Shown here one piece after another: positions 8,683-16,557 of a DNA stretch of 64,000 nt. The notes under the pieces were generated by a model. The model made no database searches and had not been told where the DNA came from. It saw only the letters and a list, made by a program, of their open reading frames with translations. Position 1 is the stretch's first letter; each line of letters starts with the position of its first letter. Both the position numbers and the translations under genes were made by a program. The stretch lies in the NCBI GenBank assembly GCA_963811335.1, contig CAWERB010000030.1:186001-250000 (forward strand). Direction: 5' to 3'. This DNA comes from Trebonia sp963811335. Its GTDB lineage: Bacteria > Actinomycetota > Actinomycetes > Streptosporangiales > Streptosporangiaceae.

Positions 8683-8866
8683 CGTGACCAGCCGGGCAAA
8701 TGATGCAAATCCGGTCACGAGTGACGCCGTGAAGTTGGTTCATTCCCCAGGCCAGGTGACGCAACTTCTGTCCCGTGAGCCGATTGCCAGGTCGCGCGCG
8801 ACCGCAACATAATCGGCAGCGTCGCAGATGTGGGCAGTTGCCGCTGGAGAGGGTGGATCACTACCG

Positions 8867-9801
8867 ATGGACGTCTCACTTGAGGGCAAGGTCGCGCTCG
8901 TCACCGGTGCCGGGCCGAACATCGGCAGCGGCATCGCCCTGGCGCTCGCGCGGTACGGCGCGAAGGTCGCCGTCAACGACGTGTCGAAGGAGTCGATCGA
9001 CGCCTGCATCGCGCGCATCGAGCGTAACGGCGGCACGGCGATGGCCGCGCAAGGGGACGTGACCGACGAGGAGACCGTCAAGGGGTACATCAACGACGTC
9101 CTCGCCGCGTGGGGCAAGATCGACATCCTGGTCAACAACGCCGCGCTGCTCGGCGGCCGCGGCGTGCTCGACGAGACCGCGGATGCGTTCCACCGGGCGG
9201 TCACCGTCTCATCGATGGGCACCTTCCTGAACACCAAGTACGTCGGCCGCTCGATGGCCGAGCGCGGCATCAAGGGCTCGATCGTGTGCATCTCCTCCTC
9301 CAACGGCTGGAACGGCAGCGCGGGGGTCTGCGCCTACGCGTTCCACAAGGGCGGCGTGAACAACTTCGTCCGGGCCGCCGCGATGGACCTCGCCCCGTAC
9401 GGCATCCGGGTCAACAGCTTCACCCCCACCGCGCCGAACCCGGACAACCCCGAGTTGCTCGCCCAGTGGAAGGCGGAAGGCCGCACCCCGTTCGGCCTGC
9501 GGCCCGGCGCCTCCGGCGGCCTCGGCGCCCCCGAGGGCACCGACGAATGGCGCAGGCCGGCCGGTTCGACGGCCCGCGCAACCCGATGGTCCCGATGGGC
9601 ACCACCGGCACGCCGACCGACATCGGGCACGCCGTGGCATGGCTCTGCTCCGACTACGCCCGGCTGATCACCGGCATCAACCTGGTCGTCGACGGCGGTG
9701 CGCGGGCCAAGAACTTCGCCTACGTCCCCGCCTCTCCCGCCGACCTGGCCGGCCCGCTGCCGCTGATCACCCTGGACAGCACCCAGCTGCCCGAAGGCTA
9801 G
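8867..9801 (+). pseudogene. Short-chain dehydrogenase/reductase, one frameshift
   Basis: Classical Rossmann-fold SDR. TGAGPNIGSGIA binds the cofactor, NNAALLGG follows, and the catalytic YxxxK is YAFHK after ISSSNGWNG. A one-base deletion near 9545-9555 puts the last 80 residues, which include GHAVAWLCSDYA and INLVVDGG, in another frame. Both halves align with an intact SDR of about 300 residues, so an indel error is likely. ATG 8867 is chosen because MDVSLEGKVALVTG is the usual SDR start. The cofactor and substrate cannot be told from sequence. No operon partner is evident. Confidence 0.8.
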
Positions 9802-9898
9802 CCGCCCCGGCGCCGCCAGGCGGGTAACCGGTGGCGGCCTGTCGGACACTAACGAGTGTGAGCCGAATCGCTGCCTCGCCGCCTGCTGGAGGCCCGCC

Positions 9899-10138
9899 GT
9901 GACGACTGTCCGCATCGTTTTCGCGCACCAGAGCATCCGGCCCGCACGGGCCCCGGACGGCAGTGACGTGCCCGACTGGCGGCTGCACCAGCGTCTCGTC
10001 GTGCTGGCTGACACCGTCCTTACCAAAGAGAACGCCGAGAGTTCAGCCGGACTGAAGGTACCTCGCTCTGAACTCGCGGAGTTGGTGGCCGTCAGGGCCG
10101 GAATCACAGTGGGTTCGTTTGAGGTCCCGCGACAATGA
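9899..10138 (+). CDS. Hypothetical protein, 79 residues
   Basis: Short open frame with GTG 9899 preceded by GGAGG at a sensible distance. The protein (MTTVRIVFAHQSIRPARAP at its start) is soluble and has no family I recognise. Third-position GC is high in the first half and drops in the second, so the end could be out of frame. It stands alone between the SDR and the DUF1062 gene, which is transcribed toward it. Confidence 0.4.
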   Translation: MTTVRIVFAHQSIRPARAPDGSDVPDWRLHQRLVVLADTVLTKENAESSAGLKVPRSELAELVAVRAGITVGSFEVPRQ

Positions 10139-10246
10139 AGAAAGATCCAACGGATATAGCGTTCTCGTCGCAGGGTGGACCCGGTGCGGCCAGTACATCG
10201 CGACCACCCTGCGAGTGGGGGCAGGACCGTCGCGGCTACATTCCCG

Positions 10247-10807
10247 CTAGTCTCCGGCCAGCACGGTGAAGGTGAACCTGGCGCTCACCGGACGGTGCAG
10301 CGGAATGTCGCACTTGATCCGGCGCAGCACCTCGTTCCTGCTCAGGCCGAGTCCTTGCGCGATGAGCCGCTCCGGGCGCACTGGCACCGGATCCTCGAAG
10401 ACGACCTCCACCTGGACCGGGCACGCCTCGCCGGGCCATGCCGGCGGGGTGTCCAGCCGCCAGGCCCCCTGCCAGTCCAGGGTGAAGTGGTTGCGTCGGG
10501 CGAGCAGCGGATCCAGCAGCCTGGACGCCACCAGCTCCGGGTCGCTGGCGCGGTAGCCGTCGAGCTCGGCCGGGTCGAAGGACCTGGCCGGCGCTCGCTC
10601 GTGCACGGTGAGCTTGCTCGTCCGGTCGCAGGACACGCAGCGGACCAGCAGCCACACGTCCAGCAGCTTACCGTTGGCGTTGACGCGGAACCTGCCCTCG
10701 CCGACGGTGGCCGACTCCGACCGGCAGTCCACGCACCGCAGCGACAGCAGCGGCAGCCTGGTCCGGCGAACGACCCAGGGCAGCACAGTATGAGGTTGTG
10801 AAGACAT
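10247..10807 (-). CDS. DUF1062 domain protein
   Basis: 186-residue cytosolic protein matching the DUF1062 family, which begins with a zinc-ribbon-like pair of CxxC motifs. Here they are LRCVDCRSES and VRCVSCDRTSKLTVHER, about 30 residues apart, with GKLLDVWLL between them. The second half contains the conserved GLGLSRNEVLRR segment. Its biochemical role is not known. No neighbour is close enough to suggest an operon. ATG 10807 is the only in-frame start before the first CxxC. Confidence 0.85.
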   Translation of the reverse strand: MSSQPHTVLPWVVRRTRLPLLSLRCVDCRSESATVGEGRFRVNANGKLLDVWLLVRCVSCDRTSKLTVHERAPARSFDPAELDGYRASDPELVASRLLDPLLARRNHFTLDWQGAWRLDTPPAWPGEACPVQVEVVFEDPVPVRPERLIAQGLGLSRNEVLRRIKCDIPLHRPVSARFTFTVLAGD

Positions 10808-11042
10808 GATCTCCCAGACCTGACACGAGGCCGGTTGCGCACGGCCTCAAACGCTGTCTGACCGGGCGCACTCAGGCAGCCCGGCAGAGCCGGCGGAGGG
10901 CCGGCTTGAAGGCGAGCGGAAGAAGGTGTCGGGTCTAAAGAGCAGGCATGGTCACGCGGTTTGTCCTATGTCCTCACTGTGACGGGGTCGCAGGCAACAT
11001 ATCCGCGCGCCGAAGGAAGGCTCAAACGGTTTTCCGGCCGCG

Positions 11043-11549
11043 ATGTCGACGTTGATGACGCCGAAGAAGCTGATGGAGCTGGCCGCGATCCGGAGGATGC
11101 GCCCCTCGCCGCCGCTGGCCGTCGAGGACCCGGTCATGGACCGGCTCGGCAAGCCCGTCACCGGTCCCGACCTGCTCAGCCAGTTCCGCAGCCAGGAGAC
11201 AGGCTCCTTCCTCGCCCAGGAAATCGACGCCGGCGACTATCGCGGCCGCACCGTCACCTTCCGCGGCGAACTGCGCACCGCCCAGGCGGACGGCCGCGCC
11301 GGGCTGGCACTCCGCGTCATCAGCCAAAGCCGGTCCAGACCGCCCCAGGCGGCCAGCCAAGATCCCCGGGAAGACCCGGCCAACCACATCGCCTCCGCCA
11401 CCGGAACCGACGGGTGGATCCAGCATGAGGTCACCGCCCAGATCCCGGCGGACGCCGACCTGATCAGGTTCGGCGTCTTCCTGAACGGCGGCGGTCAGCT
11501 CGAATTCCGCCACCCGGCACTAACGCTTCGTCGGCCAGGCCAGCAATAG
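11043..11549 (+). CDS. Beta-sandwich-domain protein of unknown function
   Basis: 168-residue protein. Residues 55-165 resemble a carbohydrate-binding-like beta-sandwich found at the C-terminus of many actinobacterial regulatory and unknown proteins: YRGRTVTFRGELRT, GRAGLALRV, WIQHEVTAQIPADADLIRFG and LEFRHPAL follow the usual strand order. The N-terminal 50 residues are charged and unrecognised. No signal peptide is seen, so it is probably cytosolic. The ribosome site is weak. The function cannot be assigned. Confidence 0.55.
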   Translation: MSTLMTPKKLMELAAIRRMRPSPPLAVEDPVMDRLGKPVTGPDLLSQFRSQETGSFLAQEIDAGDYRGRTVTFRGELRTAQADGRAGLALRVISQSRSRPPQAASQDPREDPANHIASATGTDGWIQHEVTAQIPADADLIRFGVFLNGGGQLEFRHPALTLRRPGQQ

Positions 11550-11672
11550 CGCCGGCTGACCGGGACTGCCGTGCGCCGAACCCAGGGTGAGTGGCTTGCT
11601 CGCCAGAGCATCCGTAACGGATGGTCGTTCCACCGCCACCGAATGTCGGACCTCCCCGCTATACCTGTGCGC

Positions 11673-12563
11673 ATGGGGACTTACACCATCACTCCTGACG
11701 GCCCCTTCTCGCTCGCGGCGGCGGCCGCGTTCGGGTTCGGGCCTAACGGCCGGCCGAAGCCGACGGGCGGCGAGATGCGGCTGGCATTCGTCACCGACGA
11801 CATGCGCCACCATGCGGCCGTGCACCTGGTGCAGCGAGCCGACGGCGCCATCAGGGCGGTCATCAGGTCCGGCGCCGATCATGACGCGGTGGCCCGCCAG
11901 GTATGCCGCATCGTGTCCCTGGACCGCCCCGCGGGCCCGTGGGTCGCGGCCGGGGAGCGCGACCCGGTGCTCGGCGCGCTCCAGCGCGAGCACGACTGGC
12001 TGCGGCCGGTCCTGTTCCACTCGCCGTACGAGGCCGCCGCCTGGTCGATCATCAGCGCCCGGCGGTACCGCGCGCAGGCCGTATCGGTACGGACGCGGAT
12101 CTGCGCCGAACTGGGCGTCATGGCGGCGGTCGCGGGCGAGGAGGTGCCGGCGTTCCCGCTGCCCGAGCGGCTGCTCACCGCGCAGGCACTGCCTGGCATG
12201 GCCGCCAACCGCGTGGCGTGGCTGCGGGTGGTCGCACAGGCGGCGCTCGACGGGCAGCTCGACGCACCGCGCCTCGCGGCGATGACACCCGACGACGCGC
12301 TCGCCGACCTGCGGAAGCTGCCCGGCATCGGGCCGATGTACGCGACGCTGATCCTGCTGCGCGCGAGCGGCGTCGCGGACATGCTGACATCCACCGAGCC
12401 GCGGTTGCCCGGCTACGTCGCGCACTTCTACGGCACCGGTCCCGAGCCGGCCTCCCGCGAGGAGATCGAGCGCATCGCCGAGCGATGGCGCCCCTGCCGC
12501 ACCTGGGCCGCGGTCCTGCTGCGCGCCGCAGGCGACCGCCTGGGCCTTACCCAGGCCGCGTGA
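11673..12563 (+). CDS. AlkA-like DNA-3-methyladenine glycosylase with Asp-to-Glu active site
   Basis: HhH-GPD superfamily base-excision glycosylase of about 296 residues. The helix-hairpin-helix is LRKLPGIGPMYATLILLR. The catalytic aspartate of AlkA, which follows this motif, aligns with the glutamate in LTSTEPRL, so the enzyme belongs to a divergent branch or works differently. FHSPYEAAAWSIISARR is the usual substrate-pocket region. ATG 11673 (MGTYTITPDGPFSLA) is preferred to in-frame starts at 11571 and 11643 because homologues begin there. The stop codon lies in the first unit of a 40-bp tandem repeat. Confidence 0.75.
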   Translation: MGTYTITPDGPFSLAAAAAFGFGPNGRPKPTGGEMRLAFVTDDMRHHAAVHLVQRADGAIRAVIRSGADHDAVARQVCRIVSLDRPAGPWVAAGERDPVLGALQREHDWLRPVLFHSPYEAAAWSIISARRYRAQAVSVRTRICAELGVMAAVAGEEVPAFPLPERLLTAQALPGMAANRVAWLRVVAQAALDGQLDAPRLAAMTPDDALADLRKLPGIGPMYATLILLRASGVADMLTSTEPRLPGYVAHFYGTGPEPASREEIERIAERWRPCRTWAAVLLRAAGDRLGLTQAA

Positions 12564-12628
12564 GCAGGACTGCTGCCCGCGCTCCGCGACCCAGGCCGCG
12601 CTAGCAGGACGGCTGCCCGCGCTCCGCG
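12549..12628. repeat. 40-bp tandem duplication covering the AlkA-like stop codon
   Basis: Two 40-bp units, 12549-12588 and 12589-12628, differ at only three positions. Each begins ACCCAGGCCGCG and ends GCGCTCCGCG. The first contains the TGA stop of the glycosylase gene; in the second the stop codon is altered. Confidence 0.85.
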
Positions 12629-12661
12629 CTTCTTGCTGTTATCTATCTCTAACCGCCGGCG
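12629..12661 (+). repeat. Partial copy of the stem-loop repeat family (copy D)
   Basis: CTTCTTGCTGTTATC, the leader seen in copies at 14624 and 44024, is followed after a short A/T-rich stretch by ACCGCCGG, similar to the left stem base of the others; the right half is missing. It lies between the convergent glycosylase and MarR genes. Confidence 0.5.
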
Positions 12662-12673
12662 CGACCGAAGGAC

Positions 12674-13231
12674 CTACCCGCAGGCGCCACCGAAGTCGGA
12701 AAAGCCGACGGCCAGCCGCTCGGTGATGCGGTCATGGAAGCTCTTGCGGGCCAAGACGGCGCGGATGTCGTCGGCGACACGGGTGAGCGGGTACGGCAAC
12801 TCGGACTCGATCTCGGTGATGGCCGCCTCGGTGGCGCGCCACTCGGCCGCCAGGAGGCCGGCGACGCGCTCGGCCTTGGCGGAAAGTGTCACCCGCTTGC
12901 TGCGGGCGTCGGCGGCCTGGGTGGTCTCCACCCAGCCAGCCGCGCGCATCGCCGCGACCTTCTGGCTCAGCGCCGAGTGCGTCCGGCCGACGGAGCGGGC
13001 CAGCTCGGCGATCGTCATCGGGCCGCGGACGTGCAGCCGGATGATCTCAAGCACCCAGTTCGGCTTGAGGTCGTCGATGCCGTTGTCCGCGTAGACCTGG
13101 GCGATCTCGTCGTCCATGGCGGAAAAGAGCACGAAGACCGGGCGCCACCGGCTGCGCTCCGTCGGGTCGTCCGCCACGGTGCCAGGATCCGCGGTCGCGC
13201 CAGCGGGCCGCCGCGCGGGCTCGTCGTTCAT
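12674..13231 (-). CDS. MarR-family regulator
   Basis: 185-residue winged-helix regulator. MTIAELARSVGRTHSALSQK is the DNA-reading helix pair and VETTQAADARSKRVTLSAKA the wing, followed by C-terminal dimerisation helices. ATG 13231. It is divergent from an MFS exporter gene with only 54 bp between starts, and a perfect 22-bp palindrome fills that gap. The standard model is a drug-responsive repressor of the exporter and itself (inference from layout). The inducing ligand is unknown. Confidence 0.9.
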   Translation of the reverse strand: MNDEPARRPAGATADPGTVADDPTERSRWRPVFVLFSAMDDEIAQVYADNGIDDLKPNWVLEIIRLHVRGPMTIAELARSVGRTHSALSQKVAAMRAAGWVETTQAADARSKRVTLSAKAERVAGLLAAEWRATEAAITEIESELPYPLTRVADDIRAVLARKSFHDRITERLAVGFSDFGGACG

Positions 13232-13251
13232 GAGGTCAGCATAATGAAATG

Positions 13252-13273
13252 ACAGTGCTTATATAAGCACTGT
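13252..13273. promoter_or_regulatory. Perfect 22-bp palindromic operator
   Basis: Half-sites ACAGTGCTTAT and ATAAGCACTGT meet without a spacer between the divergent MarR and MFS genes. TACACT immediately follows (13274-13279) and ends six bases before the GTG of the MFS gene, as in TANNNT-type leaderless promoters of actinobacteria. Binding by MarR would block both directions. Confidence 0.75.
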
Positions 13274-13285
13274 TACACTGACGGC

Positions 13286-14662
13286 GTGCGGCTGCTCACC
13301 GACGTGACGCCCCTGCGGGAGAACCCCGCCTACCGGCGGCTCTGGCTGGGCATGATGCTGTCACGAACCGGGTCGCTGATGACGACCTTCGCGATCTCGC
13401 TGCAGGTGTACGACCTGACCGGGTTGACCGCCGCCGTCGGCGGCATCGGGCTCGCGACGCTTGTCCCGATGCTGCTGATCACCGTGCCTGGCGGCACCTT
13501 CGCCGACCGGGTGGACCGGCGGCGCCTGGTGCTCGCCGTGATGGGCGCGCAGATGGCGCTATCCGCCGTGCTCTTCGCGCTCGCGGCCTTCGGCAGCGCC
13601 TCGCTGTGGGCGCTTTACGCGCTGGTCGCGCTCGGGTCCGCGCTCTTCTCGGTCAGCGCGCCGGCCCAGCAGACGTTCATACCGCGGCTCGTGCCCAAGG
13701 ACCAGCTCAGCTCGGCGATGGCGCTGCAGCGGGTCGTCTTCCAGGTCGTGCTGATCGCCGGGCCTGCGCTGGCCGGCGTCATCACCGGGTGGACCGGGCT
13801 GCGCGGCTGTTACCTGGCGGACGTTGCCTCCTTCGCGGGCGCGCTGTGGGGCGTCGGCCGACTGCCCGCGATGCCACCGCTGCGGGCCCCGGCCACCCGG
13901 GCGAACACAGCCGGCTGGCGGAGAACACTGCCAGCGGCGAGATGCGCGGCCACCGGGGAGAACGCGGAGGCGGCACCGCGCCCGTCCGGGGTAACGCAGA
14001 CGCTCGAGGGGCTGGCGTTCATCCGGCGGACGCCGGTGCTGTGCGGCGCGTTCCTCGCGGACGTGAACGCGACGTTCTTCGCGCTGCCCGTGTCGCTGTT
14101 CCCGGCGATCAACGCCGAGCGGTTCGGCGGTAACCCGCGCACGCTCGGCCTGTTCATGACCGCCATCGGCGTCGGCGGACTGGTGAGCGCGGTGTTCGCC
14201 GGGCCGCTGCGGCACGCGTCGCGGCACGGCCTGGTGATGCTGGCGTGCGTGGCGGTCTGGGGCGGCGGCTTCGCGCTGTTCGCGGTCGCGCCGTCGCTGT
14301 GGCTGACGCTGCTCGCCCTCGGCATCGCCGGGCTCGCGGACACGTTTACCGTGGTGGTCCGCGGCATCATCGTCCAGCAGGCCACGCCGGATGAGTTCCG
14401 CGGCCGGGTGAACGCCGCGGACTTCCTCGTCGGCGCGGGCGGCAGCGAGCTCGGGTCGCTGGAGTCCGGCCTGGTCGGGTCCTGGACGACCCCGGTGATC
14501 AGCGCGCTGAGCGGCGGGCTGCTGACCATCTTCGGCGCGCTGGTGATCGGCTCGGCCCTGCCCGGCTTCCGACGCTACCGGGCCGCCACGCCCGACTCCG
14601 AGCCGACCGCCTCCAGCGCTTCTTACTGTTATCAGAAGGATTCTGCCCCCGCCGAGACTTAG
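13286..14662 (+). CDS. MFS transporter (EntS-type exporter)
   Basis: 458-residue major facilitator of the enterobactin-exporter-like group, in the inner membrane, with about twelve hydrophobic segments. NPAYRRLWLGMMLSRTGS is the typical first helix, and GTFADRVDRRRLVLAVMGAQ is motif A in the loop between helices 2 and 3. It likely exports a drug or siderophore in exchange for protons. GTG 13286 lies directly after the operator. The last 14 or so residues, including SASYCYQKDSAPAET, are encoded by an invading stem-loop repeat that also supplies the stop codon. Confidence 0.85.
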   Translation: MRLLTDVTPLRENPAYRRLWLGMMLSRTGSLMTTFAISLQVYDLTGLTAAVGGIGLATLVPMLLITVPGGTFADRVDRRRLVLAVMGAQMALSAVLFALAAFGSASLWALYALVALGSALFSVSAPAQQTFIPRLVPKDQLSSAMALQRVVFQVVLIAGPALAGVITGWTGLRGCYLADVASFAGALWGVGRLPAMPPLRAPATRANTAGWRRTLPAARCAATGENAEAAPRPSGVTQTLEGLAFIRRTPVLCGAFLADVNATFFALPVSLFPAINAERFGGNPRTLGLFMTAIGVGGLVSAVFAGPLRHASRHGLVMLACVAVWGGGFALFAVAPSLWLTLLALGIAGLADTFTVVVRGIIVQQATPDEFRGRVNAADFLVGAGGSELGSLESGLVGSWTTPVISALSGGLLTIFGALVIGSALPGFRRYRAATPDSEPTASSASYCYQKDSAPAET

Positions 14663-14694
14663 GCAGCTATTTGGTGCCTAAGTCTCGGCGCTGG
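14622..14694 (+). repeat. Stem-loop repeat copy A, overlapping the MFS stop codon
   Basis: Leader CTTCTTACTGTTATC, then a perfect 15-bp inverted repeat (arms 14650-14664 and 14676-14690, CGCCGAGACTTAGGC and complement) and the tail CTCGGCGCT. It shares the leader, stem base and tail with the copy at 44024 and the stem base and tail with that at 52336. The MFS stop is inside the left arm. Confidence 0.75.
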
Positions 14695-14745
14695 CCAACT
14701 GCCGCACGAAAGAGGCGCGTGGGGGTGAAGTGAGTGCACTGAGGT

Positions 14746-14771
14746 GGGCCGGGGGCGCGGGAGGCGCGGGG
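14746..14771 (+). other. Potential G-quadruplex in the aldehyde dehydrogenase upstream region
   Basis: Four G-runs of three to five with loops of two, three and six bases fit the standard quadruplex rule. They open a 100-base purine-rich, low-complexity stretch (14742-14840) in the 326-base gap before the aldehyde dehydrogenase gene. Apart from repeat copy A, nothing else is seen in that gap. Confidence 0.45.
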
Positions 14772-14988
14772 AAGGCCGGGCACGGGGAAGGCGAGGCGCG
14801 GGAAGGGCTGAGGCGCGGGCGGGCGCGGGCGCGGCCCATCGGCAAAGTGTGGCGTGACGGGGGCACCATGCCCTCGTTCCGGGTAAACATCTCAAGGAGC
14901 GGGGGCGGACTGTCGCGCTTCCGTTCACAGGACCAGTTGCCCGATGATTCTTCCGTTGAGAGCCTCTCTCACAGTAGGATTTACAGTT

Positions 14989-16557
14989 ATGTCGACGCAT
15001 TTTCGCGTAACCTACGCCACGTTGTCGGCCGACAACGAAGAACTGCACGCCGCCTACTCCGGCGGGCTGCGGCTGGCCAGGAGCTGGCTCGGCTCGGTCG
15101 TCTCCCCCATGGTGAGCGGCAAGCCGCGGACCGGCGGGCCGCTGTTCACCGTGACGAGCCCCGGCGACGTGTCGCTCGCCCTGTGCCAGGTGCACGAGGC
15201 GACGGAGGCCGATGTCGCGGACGCCGTCGCCGCGGCCGGCGCCGCGGCGCCGCGCTGGGCGCGGACCCCCTGGGCCGAGCGGCTCGCCGTGCTCCGCGCC
15301 GCCGCCGACCTGATCAGCGAGCGGTCCAACGAGCTCGCCGCGCTGATGAGCCTGGAGGCCGGCAAGAACCGGCTCGAGGCGCTCGGCGACGTCGAGGAGG
15401 CCGCCGACCTCATCCGCTACTACTGCCAGCAGGTTGAGGACCACGACGGCTTCGTCGCGCCGATGGGCTCGCTGACCGACTCCGAACGGAACGTCAGCGT
15501 GCTGCGCCCGTTCGGGGTATGGGCGGTGATCAGCCCGTTCAACTTCCCGATGGCCCTGGCGGCCGGCCCGGCCGGGGCGGCCCTGGCCGCCGGGAACACC
15601 GTCGTGCTCAAGCCGTCGCCGCAGGGATCGTTCACCGCGGCGAAGCTGTACGACTGCTTCAGGGACGCGGGGCTCGACCCCGACGTGCTGCACGTCCTGC
15701 CCGGCGGCGACGAGACCGGCGCGGCGCTCGTCGCGCACCCGGACGTGGCCGGGCTGACCTTCACCGGGTCGTACGCGGTCGGCATGTCGATCTACCGTTC
15801 GTTCGGCGCCGCCTACCCCAAGCCGGTCATCTGCGAGATGGGCGGCAAGAACCCGGCGATCGTCTCCGCGGCCGCCGACCTGGACGTGGCGGCGGCCGGG
15901 GTGGCCCGGTCCGCGTTCGGGCTGTCCGGTCAGAAGTGCTCGGCGTGCTCGCGGGTGTACGTGCAGCGCCCGGTATTCGACTCGTTCGTGGCGAAGCTCG
16001 CCGAGCGGGCCGGGTCCCTGGTGGTCGGCGACCCGACGTCGCGCGAGGCCTACCTGGGGCCGGTGATCAGCGCCGAGTCGGTCGCCCGGTTCGAGCGGGC
16101 GGTTGAGCACGCGCGGTCTGCAGGCAACGTGGTGGCCGGCGGGTCAGTGCTGCGCGGTGCCGGGGCGCTGCCCGACGGGTACTACCTGGCGCCGACGGTG
16201 GTGACCGGGCTGCCGGCGGACGACTGGATCTTCCGTGACGAGCTGTTCGTGCCGCTGGTCGCGGTCGCGCCGTACGACACCCTGTCCGAGGCCCTCGACC
16301 TGGCGAACGACACCGATCTCGGGCTGACCGCCGGCTTCTTCTCCGCCGATCCCGGCGAGATCGAGGAGTTCCTCGACCAGATCCAGGCCGGGGTCGTCTA
16401 CGTCAACCGGGCCGCGGGCGCCACGACCGGGGCATGGCCGGGGGTGCAGCCGTTCGGCGGCTGGAAGGGCTCGGGCTCCGGCGGGAAGGCCGGCGGCGGC
16501 CTCTACTACGTGCAGCAGTACCTGCGCGAACAATCAAGGACGGTGGTTTCCTCGTGA
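14989..16557 (+). CDS. Aldehyde dehydrogenase (pyrroline-5-carboxylate dehydrogenase-like)
   Basis: NAD(P)-dependent ALDH, 522 residues from ATG 14989 (MSTHFRVTYATL). The substrate-side proline motif is SPFNFPMAL, the catalytic glutamate sits in CEMGGKNPA and the nucleophilic cysteine in SGQKCSACSRVY. The GQKCSA form and length point to the 1-pyrroline-5-carboxylate / semialdehyde branch. Its stop overlaps the GTG start of a class III aminotransferase by four bases. The pair would transaminate an omega-amino compound and oxidise the resulting semialdehyde, for example from lysine, ornithine or GABA (inference). An earlier in-frame ATG at 14944 lacks support. Confidence 0.85.
   Translation: MSTHFRVTYATLSADNEELHAAYSGGLRLARSWLGSVVSPMVSGKPRTGGPLFTVTSPGDVSLALCQVHEATEADVADAVAAAGAAAPRWARTPWAERLAVLRAAADLISERSNELAALMSLEAGKNRLEALGDVEEAADLIRYYCQQVEDHDGFVAPMGSLTDSERNVSVLRPFGVWAVISPFNFPMALAAGPAGAALAAGNTVVLKPSPQGSFTAAKLYDCFRDAGLDPDVLHVLPGGDETGAALVAHPDVAGLTFTGSYAVGMSIYRSFGAAYPKPVICEMGGKNPAIVSAAADLDVAAAGVARSAFGLSGQKCSACSRVYVQRPVFDSFVAKLAERAGSLVVGDPTSREAYLGPVISAESVARFERAVEHARSAGNVVAGGSVLRGAGALPDGYYLAPTVVTGLPADDWIFRDELFVPLVAVAPYDTLSEALDLANDTDLGLTAGFFSADPGEIEEFLDQIQAGVVYVNRAAGATTGAWPGVQPFGGWKGSGSGGKAGGGLYYVQQYLREQSRTVVSS

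Noticed and set aside
12674..14662. Antibiotic biosynthesis cluster around the MFS exporter
   Set aside because: No polyketide, peptide synthetase or tailoring genes nearby; a MarR-controlled exporter is enough explanation.
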